Positions 1 through 7,865 of a DNA stretch of 64,000 nucleotides are shown here, piece by piece. Position 1 is the first letter of the stretch. Each line of letters starts with the position of its first letter. The translations under genes were made by a program, and so were the position numbers. Source of the DNA: Prevotella sp. UBA5379 (lineage in GTDB: Bacteria > Bacteroidota > Bacteroidia > Bacteroidales > Bacteroidaceae); contig DHOX01000092.1 in NCBI GenBank assembly GCA_002409785.1, forward strand, positions 49,170 through 113,169. Reading direction: 5' to 3'. Below the pieces are notes generated by a model. That model searched no databases and was not told the origin of the DNA. It was given only the letters and a program-made list of their open reading frames with translations.

Positions 1-49
1 CTGGAGAATCTGTCTGATCTCGAAAATGATAGAAAAAATGTTCTTTTTC

Positions 50-80
50 TTTGCAATGTGATTGAAATATTGTATTTTTG
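50..80 (+). promoter_or_regulatory. dapA promoter, Bacteroidota type
   Basis: TTTG at 50-53, a 19-base spacer and TATTTTTG at 73-80 match the phylum consensus TTTG-N19-21-TAnnTTTG. Transcription would start near 86, leaving a leader of about 20 bases before the ATG at 108. This also argues against the in-frame TTG at 78 as the start codon, because it lies inside the -7 element. Confidence 0.75.
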
Positions 81-107
81 CAAATATATCGTTCAATAGA
101 ATTGAAT

Positions 108-992
108 ATGCAGAACATTTTTAAGGGTTTGGGTATTGCCTTAATTACTCCGTTCCATCAGGATGGTAGTGTAGACTATCAGGCTTTGAAAAAATTGGTG
201 GAATATCAACTTGACAATGGTGCAGACTTTCTCTGTATCCTTGCTACTACGGCGGAAACGCCTTGTCTGTCACGTGAGGAAAAGGATAAGATTACGGAGG
301 TGGTCAAGGAGGTGAACCATGGCCGCGTGAAGATCTTGAAATATTGCGGCGGTAATCATACTGCTGCCGTCATCGATGAGATGAAGTCTACGGACTGGAC
401 AGGTATTGATGGGATACTAAGCGTTTGTCCTTATTATAACAAACCCTCTCAGGAAGGACTTTACCAACACTTTAAAGCTATTGCGCAGGAGAGTCCTTTA
501 CCGGTGATCATGTATAATGTCCCCGGTCGTACGGGGGTAAACCTGAAGGCTGAGACACAAGTGAGGCTGGCTAAGGACTGTCCGAATATTGTTGGTGTAA
601 AGGAGGCTTCCGGATCCCTGGAGCAGATCGATGAGATTATCAAGAACAAACCCGATAGTTTTGATGTCATCAGCGGTGATGATGCCCTGACTTTCTCAAT
701 GATTGCCAGTGGGGCAGTAGGCGTGATCAGTGTCATCGGCAATGCTTTGCCGAAAGAATTTTCCAGGATGATCCGTCTGGAATTGAAAGGACAATATGAG
801 GCTGCCCGGAAAATCCATCATCAGTTTACAGAACTGTACAAATTACTTTTCGTAGATGGTAACCCTGCTGGTGTAAAGGCGTTGCTCAACGATATGGGAT
901 TCATTCAGAATGAACTCCGCCTACCTTTGGTGCCGACAACGATCAAGACCAAGGAACGTATGGCTGAAATACTGAAAGAACTCAGGAGGTAA
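108..992 (+). CDS. dapA: 4-hydroxy-tetrahydrodipicolinate synthase
   Basis: Condenses pyruvate with aspartate semialdehyde, the first committed step of lysine and diaminopimelate synthesis, in the cytoplasm. The 294-residue protein opens with GLGIALITPF, carries the TTAETP segment that binds the substrate carboxylate, the YNVPGRTG stretch with the proton-relay tyrosine, and GVKEASG with the Schiff-base lysine. This is the normal length for the family (about 290-300). I chose ATG 108 because the upstream in-frame TTG at 78 falls inside the promoter. The gene stands alone; an AraC regulator follows after about 60 bases. Confidence 0.93.
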   Translation: MQNIFKGLGIALITPFHQDGSVDYQALKKLVEYQLDNGADFLCILATTAETPCLSREEKDKITEVVKEVNHGRVKILKYCGGNHTAAVIDEMKSTDWTGIDGILSVCPYYNKPSQEGLYQHFKAIAQESPLPVIMYNVPGRTGVNLKAETQVRLAKDCPNIVGVKEASGSLEQIDEIIKNKPDSFDVISGDDALTFSMIASGAVGVISVIGNALPKEFSRMIRLELKGQYEAARKIHHQFTELYKLLFVDGNPAGVKALLNDMGFIQNELRLPLVPTTIKTKERMAEILKELRR

Positions 993-1054
993 CCGTTTAC
1001 CTGTAACAGGAGCATTTCCAGGACCTCATTTATAAGTCAGTAAAAAATAAAAAG

Positions 1055-1945
1055 ATGTCAGAAGAGACTAAAAAGGTTATTCATGAGGTTACTCCTCTTA
1101 TGTCGAAAGATGTACTTTACATTGCTGACCGCCATAAGAAAGAGTTTACTTATCCTATACATAATCATGATGCCTGTGAATTGAATTTTGTCGAAGGGGC
1201 TTCCGGTGTCAGACGTATAGTAGGGGATTCTCAGGAACTGATCGGCGATTATGATCTCGTGTTGATTACTTCAAGCCAACTTGAGCATGTGTGGGAACAA
1301 TACCATTGCAAGAGCCAGGATATACACGAGATCACGATCCAGTTTGATTTCAGCTATGGAGAGGATACCCTTTTCGGCCGTAACCCTTTAGCTCCGATAG
1401 CCCGTATGCTGAATGAGGCGCGGAAGGGAATCAGTTTCCCTTTGAAAGCGATCATGAAAGTGTACCCTATGCTTACGGGACTCAGCCAGATCAGGGATGG
1501 TTTTTACGCGGTCCGGGAGTTTTTTACAATACTCTATGAATTGTCGAAGACAGAAGGCGCAAAGACCTTAGCTACAACTAGTTATGCTAAGGTGATGGTA
1601 GAGGATGATTCCCGCAGGGTACTGAAAGTGAAAGATTATATCTCAAATAATTATATGGACGATCTCCGTCTTCCGATGCTGGCAGATATAGCCGGGATGA
1701 GCCCTAGTGCTTTCAGCAGATTTTTCAAGCTCCATACGGGTCGTAACCTGAGCGAATACATCATAGATATGAGACTGGGGTATGCCACTCGTCAGTTGCT
1801 GGATACCACAAAAAGCATCAGTGAGATTAGCTTTGACTGTGGATTCAATAATCTTAGTAATTTTAATCGGATATTCAAGCGCAAGAAAGGTTGCTCTCCC
1901 AGTGAGTTCAGAGCCTATTACCACAAGACCAGAATTATTGTGTAG
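1055..1945 (+). CDS. AraC family transcriptional regulator with N-terminal cupin-like sensor
   Basis: A 296-residue regulator. The N-terminal part (about residues 20-110, with HNHDACELNFVEGASG) resembles the cupin-like AraC ligand-binding domain. The C-terminal 100 residues hold two helix-turn-helix motifs, with LADIAGMSPSAFSRFFK in the first and ISEISFDCGFNNLSNFNRIFK in the second, followed by the usual G-SPSEFR end. It lies about 60 bases after dapA in the same direction and converges on the asparaginase gene. The ligand and targets cannot be read from the sequence; a sugar is common for this layout. Confidence 0.88.
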   Translation: MSEETKKVIHEVTPLMSKDVLYIADRHKKEFTYPIHNHDACELNFVEGASGVRRIVGDSQELIGDYDLVLITSSQLEHVWEQYHCKSQDIHEITIQFDFSYGEDTLFGRNPLAPIARMLNEARKGISFPLKAIMKVYPMLTGLSQIRDGFYAVREFFTILYELSKTEGAKTLATTSYAKVMVEDDSRRVLKVKDYISNNYMDDLRLPMLADIAGMSPSAFSRFFKLHTGRNLSEYIIDMRLGYATRQLLDTTKSISEISFDCGFNNLSNFNRIFKRKKGCSPSEFRAYYHKTRIIV

Positions 1946-1979
1946 GTCTAGACGGTGATCTGAAATTCGAGGAAGGTGA

Positions 1980-3020
1980 TCAGGTTGTAATCTCTCCTGC
2001 AATAGAGTGTGACATCATGATTCTCACCATGTGAGAATCCGTGTACCTGGCCTGCAAATACATAAGTTTGGTGATGGCAGCTTCTGCCGTGCTGTCATAG
2101 CCGCTGATCACCCCTGCATGCTGGAGTTGATACCCCGTATCATAACGGCTCATTTCCACTCTTCCACTGATGCACTGACTCACGTTTACGATCGTCACCC
2201 CACGGGAAGAGGCCTCTTTGAGGAGTCGTAATATCCATTGCATGTGAGGCGCATTTCCACTTCCGAAACTCCGCATGACAATGCCCTTGAGTTGCGGGTG
2301 ATCCAGGATATGACGCATAATACTTTCTTCTATTCCAGGGAACAAACTGAAGACAATGACATTAGTATCCATCTTGAAATGGGGGATCATGGGTTTGGAG
2401 AAATCAGGCCGCAGGATATGATGTCTGTGAAAAGTAAAATTAACTCCTGCCTCGCACAGATGAGGATAATTGAATGAGTCAAAGGCATTAAACCCATCTG
2501 CTGCAATCTTCGTAGCCCTGTTACCCCGAATGAGTTGCTGGCTGAAATAGATGCATACCTCAGGAACTTCCGGAGTACCGTCAAGACGTCGGGCACTGGC
2601 TATCTCGATGCTGGTCAACACATTTTCCTTGCCGTCAGTCCGTAACAGTCCCATGGGGAGTTGGCTGCCGGTAAGAATGACCGGCTTGGTCAGGTTTTCC
2701 AGCATAAAACTCAATGCTGATGCTGTATACGCCATGGTATCAGTGCCATGGAGAATGACAAAACCGTCATGGTCGGGATAGTTGGATGAGATGATATGGA
2801 CGAGTTGCCCCCAGTTCTGCGGATTCATATCCGAAGAATCAATAGGAGGAGTAAACTGATAGATATCAATATCGGCATCCACGTCCCTCAGTTCCGGCAT
2901 AGACTCCCCTAAATGGTTAAAATCCAATGGTTCCAGAGCACCCGTCTGGGAGTTTCTGCCCATCCCGATAGTGCCACCTGTATAGATGAGGAGCACTTTG
3001 CTTCTTTTCCCGTTATTCAT
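1980..3020 (-). CDS. ansA: type I L-asparaginase
   Basis: Hydrolyses asparagine to aspartate and ammonia. The 346-residue protein has the first catalytic threonine in YTGGTIG (T14 or T17 region), the second in HGTDT (T93, D94), and the supporting lysine K171 in the NRATK segment. No signal peptide is present, so it is probably cytoplasmic, like the E. coli AnsA type rather than the periplasmic AnsB type. Length agrees with type I enzymes (about 340). It is transcribed divergently from uxaC and its stop lies 34 bases from the stop of the AraC gene. Confidence 0.9.
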   Translation of the reverse strand: MNNGKRSKVLLIYTGGTIGMGRNSQTGALEPLDFNHLGESMPELRDVDADIDIYQFTPPIDSSDMNPQNWGQLVHIISSNYPDHDGFVILHGTDTMAYTASALSFMLENLTKPVILTGSQLPMGLLRTDGKENVLTSIEIASARRLDGTPEVPEVCIYFSQQLIRGNRATKIAADGFNAFDSFNYPHLCEAGVNFTFHRHHILRPDFSKPMIPHFKMDTNVIVFSLFPGIEESIMRHILDHPQLKGIVMRSFGSGNAPHMQWILRLLKEASSRGVTIVNVSQCISGRVEMSRYDTGYQLQHAGVISGYDSTAEAAITKLMYLQARYTDSHMVRIMMSHSIAGEITT

Positions 3021-3107
3021 ATCCGTTACCCTTATCTGACTCAGATCGTTTTCTGTTCATATCATAGCGAAATGCACTCTCGCAATCGTTTGCGTTAGTT
3101 TGCGTTG

Positions 3108-3138
3108 CAAATATAAAGCAAAATTTTCGGAATACAAA
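3108..3138 (-). promoter_or_regulatory. ansA promoter
   Basis: On the minus strand TTTG (3138-3135), 19 bases and TATATTTG (3115-3108) match the Bacteroidota consensus closely. The region between it and the gene contains the direct repeat GTTTGCGTT twice, 10 bases apart (about 3089-3107), possibly an operator. Confidence 0.7.
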
Positions 3139-3147
3139 GAAATTCAC

Positions 3148-3155
3148 TATATTTG
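3148..3155 (+). promoter_or_regulatory. uxaC -7 promoter element
   Basis: TATATTTG at 3148-3155 fits the -7 consensus; only a poor TTTC is found at the -33 position. It lies 10 bases from the ansA -33 element pointing the other way, so polymerase bound at one promoter should hinder the other. Confidence 0.55.
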
Positions 3156-3193
3156 CATAAGTATCTTGAAACTTAAAAACAAATAACTCTATC

Positions 3194-4591
3194 ATGAAAC
3201 AATTTATGAGTAAGGACTTCCTTCTGCAGACGGATATTGCCAAGGATCTTTTTCACAATCATGCGGCTAAGATGCCAATTATTGATTATCACTGTCATTT
3301 GATTCCTCAGATGGTTGCAGACGACTATCAGTTTAAGAATATTACTGAACTCTGGCTTGGAGGCGATCATTATAAATGGAGGGCAATGCGTACGAATGGC
3401 GTACCGGAAAAGTACTGTACCGGTGATGCTTCTGATTGGGAAAAATTCGAGAAGTGGGCTGAGACCGTTCCTTATACTTTCCGGAACCCCCTGTATCACT
3501 GGACTCATCTGGAACTGAAAACGGCCTTCGGTATCACAAAATTGCTGAGCCCGAAGACGGCACGTGAAATCTACGATGAGTGCAATGAAAAATTAAAGTT
3601 GCCTGAGTACAGTGCCAGAGGCCTGATGCGCCGTTATCATGTGGAATGTGTCTGTACGACAGATGATCCTATAGATGATCTGCGCTATCATAAAAAAACT
3701 CGTGAGAGTGGTTTTGAAATCAAAATGCTGCCAGCCTGGCGACCGGACAAGGCCATGAATATCGAGAAACCGGACTATGCGGAGTATATCAACAAACTCG
3801 CGGAGGTAGATGATTCCCATATTACCACTTTCCAGGAGATGGTCGATGCTTTGCAGAACCGCCATGATTTCTTTGCTGAGAATGGATGCAAACTGAGCGA
3901 TCATGGTGTAGAGGAATTTTATGATGATCCTTATACGGATTCCCAGATTGAAATCATCTTTGAAAAAGCCATGCGTAAACAGCATCTTTCTGCTGAAGAG
4001 ATACGGCAGTACAAGCATGCTTTTCTGAAGATCTGTGCAGAAATGGATGCGGATGCTGATTGGACCCAGCAGTATCATTATGGGGCGATCCGTGACAACA
4101 ATACTTTGATGTATAAACAACTTGGCCCGGACACGGGGTTTGATTCTATCGGCGAATTCAATACGGCCAAGGCAATGAGTCATTTCCTGGATGATCTGAA
4201 TACTGAAGGAAAGCTGACGCGTACGATCCTGTATTGCCTGAATCCCGGTGACAATGAGATGGTTGCTACGATGATCGGCAATTTCCAGGGAGGTGAACCC
4301 GGCAAGATACAGTTTGGTTCAGGCTGGTGGTTTAATGATCAACTGGATGGGATGACCAAGCAGATAAATGCTCTTTCTACACTTGGGTTGCTGAGTCGTT
4401 TTGTCGGGATGCTGACAGACAGTCGTTCCTTCCTGAGTTATCCACGTCATGAATATTTCCGTCGCCTGTTGTGTAATATTCTGGGCAATGATGTTGAGAA
4501 CGGACTGCTGCCTGATGACCGCGATGCGCTGGCCAGAATGGTGGAAGATATTTCTTACAATAATGCACGTCGGTATTTTAAATTCTATTAA
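3194..4591 (+). CDS. uxaC: uronate (glucuronate/galacturonate) isomerase
   Basis: Converts D-glucuronate to D-fructuronate and D-galacturonate to D-tagaturonate in hexuronate degradation. The 465 residues match the family length. The amidohydrolase-fold metal motif DYHCHLIPQ is at about residues 32-40, with the later signatures TTDDP, FGSGWWFNDQ and DSRSFLSYPRHEYFRR expected in UxaC. No other hexuronate genes are adjacent, so here it is a lone pathway gene. A second ATG four codons in is possible, but family members usually begin like this one. Confidence 0.94.
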   Translation: MKQFMSKDFLLQTDIAKDLFHNHAAKMPIIDYHCHLIPQMVADDYQFKNITELWLGGDHYKWRAMRTNGVPEKYCTGDASDWEKFEKWAETVPYTFRNPLYHWTHLELKTAFGITKLLSPKTAREIYDECNEKLKLPEYSARGLMRRYHVECVCTTDDPIDDLRYHKKTRESGFEIKMLPAWRPDKAMNIEKPDYAEYINKLAEVDDSHITTFQEMVDALQNRHDFFAENGCKLSDHGVEEFYDDPYTDSQIEIIFEKAMRKQHLSAEEIRQYKHAFLKICAEMDADADWTQQYHYGAIRDNNTLMYKQLGPDTGFDSIGEFNTAKAMSHFLDDLNTEGKLTRTILYCLNPGDNEMVATMIGNFQGGEPGKIQFGSGWWFNDQLDGMTKQINALSTLGLLSRFVGMLTDSRSFLSYPRHEYFRRLLCNILGNDVENGLLPDDRDALARMVEDISYNNARRYFKFY

Positions 4592-4662
4592 GGGATAGGT
4601 TGATTTAGAAATGATTAATAATATAATGTTTTTCTGATAACTTTGTCATCAGGAAAGGATAA

Positions 4663-4694
4663 GGGATGAGCAGAACGGGTTCGTCCCTTTTTTT
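4663..4694 (+). terminator. uxaC rho-independent terminator
   Basis: GGGATGA (4663-4669) pairs with TCGTCCC (4681-4687) in a 7-bp stem with one wobble, followed by seven T. The rest of the gap up to the next gene (4695-4954) shows nothing I can call; the reverse-strand reading frame across it has no recognisable content. Confidence 0.65.
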
Positions 4695-4954
4695 GATTTC
4701 TTTTGTGAGAGGGGAAATCTTTTATCGGTGGAAGGGGAGACGGACTGCCGACTGGACCGGAAAGGTCTTTCCTGACGGACACGTATGAAAGACGAATGGT
4801 TATACACCTGTTCCGAAGAGATATGGCATGAGCCCGGAAGGGATCTTCTGATCCGGTCAGAAAGGGAGTTTGCCTTACTTCTCTGGTAAACATTTGATTA
4901 AGCCTTTTTGCCACGTTCAGCAGATAGATTTTATTGTATTTTATAGGTTAAAAA

Positions 4955-4986
4955 TTTGCCGTTTTGAAAAATAAGACGTACTTTTG
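4955..4986 (+). promoter_or_regulatory. promoter of the polysaccharide export gene
   Basis: TTTG (4955-4958), 20 bases and TACTTTTG (4979-4986) form a good Bacteroidota promoter, giving a leader of about 27 bases. Confidence 0.7.
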
Positions 4987-5018
4987 CAAGGATAAAAACG
5001 AAAAATTTTGAAGCAAAA

Positions 5019-5831
5019 ATGAAAAAATGGTTCTGCGCGGTGCTTCTAGGATTGGCTGTGGTGATGACATTAGCCTTAGATGGTTGTTCCAGTTCGAAGG
5101 GCGTGGCATATTTCCAAAATGCCGATTCGGTGAGTTTGGCAGCATCCCGAGTGTTGTATGATGCCAAAATCATGCCCAAAGACCAGTTGACAATTACTGT
5201 AAACACGACCGATCCGGAGGCTGCGGCCCCCTTTAATCTCTCCGTTTCTGCTACGGTAGGAACCAGTGGACAGTTGAATAATGGCGGTGGCAGTAGTTTG
5301 CAGGGGTATCTGGTAGATAATGACGGTGACATTGATTTCCCGATCGTGGGGAAACTGCATGTGGTTGGGCTGACGAAAACAGAATGTGAGGATATGATCC
5401 GGAAGAAGATCCAGCCTTATATGGCAAAGGCAGAAAATCCGATCGTAACGGTCCGTATGGCCAGTTATCGGGTTACTGTTCTGGGAGAGGTCAAGAATCC
5501 CGGGGTCGTCCAGGTGCCGACGGAAAAGATGAGTGTTCTTGAGGCCATCGCCCAGGCAGGGGATCTGACCATTTATGGTAAGCGTAATAATGTGATGCTG
5601 ATCAGAGAGGCTGCAGACGGGGAGAAATCCATCCACCGCTTGAATCTGAATGATGCCAATCTGATCAATTCTCCTTATTATTATCTTCAGCAGAACGACA
5701 TCCTCTATGTACAGCCAAATGGGGTACAGGCAAGAAATTCATCCATTGGCAGTTCTACTAACATCTGGTTCTCCCTGGTGGGTATCATCACGTCAGTAGC
5801 TTCTCTGCTCGTCAATATTCTTCGGAATTAA
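5019..5831 (+). CDS. Wza-like polysaccharide export lipoprotein
   Basis: A 270-residue outer-membrane export protein of the Poly_export/SLBB type, which forms the channel for capsule or exopolysaccharide. A lipoprotein signal ends in LDGC, making Cys23 the lipidated residue. The Poly_export domain follows at about residues 50-150 (MPKDQLTITV, GDIDFPIVGKL), then an SLBB domain (YRVTVLGEVKNPGVVQVP). The C-terminus is a hydrophobic helix, as in Wza, where it crosses the outer membrane. The usual partner Wzc-type tyrosine kinase is not beside it; glmS, which supplies amino-sugar precursors, is next. Confidence 0.86.
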   Translation: MKKWFCAVLLGLAVVMTLALDGCSSSKGVAYFQNADSVSLAASRVLYDAKIMPKDQLTITVNTTDPEAAAPFNLSVSATVGTSGQLNNGGGSSLQGYLVDNDGDIDFPIVGKLHVVGLTKTECEDMIRKKIQPYMAKAENPIVTVRMASYRVTVLGEVKNPGVVQVPTEKMSVLEAIAQAGDLTIYGKRNNVMLIREAADGEKSIHRLNLNDANLINSPYYYLQQNDILYVQPNGVQARNSSIGSSTNIWFSLVGIITSVASLLVNILRN

Positions 5832-5877
5832 GTGATGCTTAATGAAATGATATAATCATATTTTCAATCGTTGGTTT

Positions 5878-7785
5878 ATGTGTGGTATTGTAGGTTATTT
5901 AGGAAAGAGACAGGCCTATCCGATCCTGATAAAAGGATTGAAAAGACTTGAATACCGTGGCTATGATTCTGCTGGAGTAGCCTTGATTAATCCAAAAGGA
6001 ACCTTAAATGTCTATAAGACAAAAGGGAAAGTTTCTGATCTGGAAACTCTTTGCCAGGACAAGGATACTTCCGGTTGTATCGGTATAGCCCATACCCGTT
6101 GGGCTACCCATGGAGAACCTTCCACTGTAAATGCTCATCCCCAACTTTCTGAATCGAAAAATCTTGCCATCATCCATAATGGCATCATTGAGAATTATGC
6201 CGAGATCAAGAATAATCTGCTGGCAAAGGGGATGCATTTTACCAGTGATACCGATACGGAGGTACTTATCAACTTGATTGAATACATCCAGATCACGAAA
6301 AAAATAGATCTGTTGACTGCTGTGCAGATAGCTCTCCGTCAGGTAATCGGAGCCTATGCCATTGCCATAGTAGACAAGCATTGTCCCGATCAGATCATTG
6401 CTGCCCGTAAGGCGAGTCCGCTGGTCGTGGGGATCGGAAAGAACAAAGACGAGTTCTTCCTGGGTTCAGATGCCAGTCCGATAGTTGAATTTACCGATAA
6501 GGTCGTGTATCTTAATGATGAGAATATTGCCGTCATGAAATTAGGCCAGGACTTGAAGGTTGTTGATATTCATAACCTGAAGCTGAATCCGGAGATACAG
6601 ACGGTGGATCTTGATTTAGGGCAGATTGAAAAGGGGGGATTTCCTCATTTTATGTTAAAGGAGATTTTTGAGCAGCCGGAATGTCTCAGAAATTGTATGA
6701 GAGGACGTATCGTCAACCGGATCGTAGAAACGACTGCGGTCAGTGAGGGGAAGAGCGGCCCGACAAAGAAAGAAACGGAAATGGGTATCGTCTTGAGCGC
6801 GATCACAGATCATAAGGAGCAACTGGTGAATGCAAAACGCATCATCATCGTCGCTTGCGGTACGTCCTGGCATGCAGGACTGATCGGAAAACAACTGCTG
6901 GAGGGTTTCTGCCGGATTCCCACAGAGGTGGAGTATGCCAGCGAGTTCCGTTACCGTAATCCGGTGGTCACCAAGGACGATGTCGTAATAGCTCTCAGTC
7001 AGAGTGGGGAGACCGCAGATACCCTGGCAGCTATCAAACTCGCAAAGGAGAGGGGAGCTTTTATCTTCGGGATATGTAATGCGGTGGGAAGCAGTATTCC
7101 ACGTGTTACGGATACAGGTACCTATATTCATGTGGGACCGGAGATAGGCGTAGCTTCAACAAAGGCTTTTACTGGTCAGATCACAGTACTCATCATGCTT
7201 GCCCTGTCAGTCGGCAGGGAGAAGGGGACGATTTCTAATGACGACTATCAGAAGGTGATTAAAGAACTTTGGAATATTCCTGGCAAGATCAAGGAGGTCC
7301 TGCAGCTTAATAATGAGATAGCTGACCTTAGCCGGACGTTTACATACGCCACGAATTTCCTGTATCTGGGACGAGGATACAGTTATCCCGTCGCTTTGGA
7401 GGGTGCCTTGAAACTGAAAGAAATCAGTTATATTCATGCTGAAGGTTATTCTGCCGCAGAGATGAAGCATGGTCCCATTGCCCTGATAGATTCAGATATG
7501 CCCGTAGTCGTCATCGCCCCTCATGATGCGATGTATGCGAAGATCCTGTCGAATATACAAGAGATAAAGGCGCGTAAGGGCAGAATCATCGCTATTGTTA
7601 CAAAAGGAGATGAGACGATCTCGAAGATTGCCGATGAGGTCATCGAATTACCGCCTACCATTGAGTGTCTGGAACCGTTGTTGGCCACGGTGCCCTTACA
7701 ACTTTTAGCCTATCATATCGCCGTCTGCAAAGGCAAGAATGTTGATCAGCCCAGAAACCTGGCAAAATCGGTTACGGTGGAATGA
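5878..7785 (+). CDS. glmS: glutamine--fructose-6-phosphate aminotransferase (isomerizing)
   Basis: Makes glucosamine-6-phosphate from fructose-6-phosphate and glutamine, the entry to peptidoglycan and amino-sugar synthesis. The start is fixed by MCGIVGYLG, where Cys2 is the nucleophile of the class II glutaminase domain once Met is removed. HTRWATHG and HNGIIENY follow. Two SIS isomerase domains come next (CGTSWHAG, ALSQSGETADT, YIHAEGYSAAEMKHGP), and the protein ends in NLAKSVTVE, the typical GlmS C-terminus. Length 635. It is the first of four genes in a row that handle glutamine amide nitrogen. No glmS ribozyme-like leader is visible in the 46 bases upstream. Confidence 0.97.
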   Translation: MCGIVGYLGKRQAYPILIKGLKRLEYRGYDSAGVALINPKGTLNVYKTKGKVSDLETLCQDKDTSGCIGIAHTRWATHGEPSTVNAHPQLSESKNLAIIHNGIIENYAEIKNNLLAKGMHFTSDTDTEVLINLIEYIQITKKIDLLTAVQIALRQVIGAYAIAIVDKHCPDQIIAARKASPLVVGIGKNKDEFFLGSDASPIVEFTDKVVYLNDENIAVMKLGQDLKVVDIHNLKLNPEIQTVDLDLGQIEKGGFPHFMLKEIFEQPECLRNCMRGRIVNRIVETTAVSEGKSGPTKKETEMGIVLSAITDHKEQLVNAKRIIIVACGTSWHAGLIGKQLLEGFCRIPTEVEYASEFRYRNPVVTKDDVVIALSQSGETADTLAAIKLAKERGAFIFGICNAVGSSIPRVTDTGTYIHVGPEIGVASTKAFTGQITVLIMLALSVGREKGTISNDDYQKVIKELWNIPGKIKEVLQLNNEIADLSRTFTYATNFLYLGRGYSYPVALEGALKLKEISYIHAEGYSAAEMKHGPIALIDSDMPVVVIAPHDAMYAKILSNIQEIKARKGRIIAIVTKGDETISKIADEVIELPPTIECLEPLLATVPLQLLAYHIAVCKGKNVDQPRNLAKSVTVE

Positions 7786-7865
7786 CATCAAACAAGGAGT
7801 GAAAACAATATCCTGATCATAAAAGGAGCCTATTAAAGAATTTTTTAAAGGGAGATTACTGGAAG

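Noticed and set aside
4638..4645. TAACTTTG promoter-like element just before the uxaC terminator
   Set aside because: No properly spaced -33 element, and the terminator 18 bases downstream would leave almost no transcript.
4615..4914. 99-codon minus-strand frame between uxaC and the export gene
   Set aside because: It overlaps the uxaC terminator, has no recognisable motif or promoter, and its composition is irregular (many Arg, Pro, Ser).
5832..5877. glmS ribozyme/riboswitch
   Set aside because: Only 46 bases separate glmS from the preceding gene, too short for the ribozyme core.
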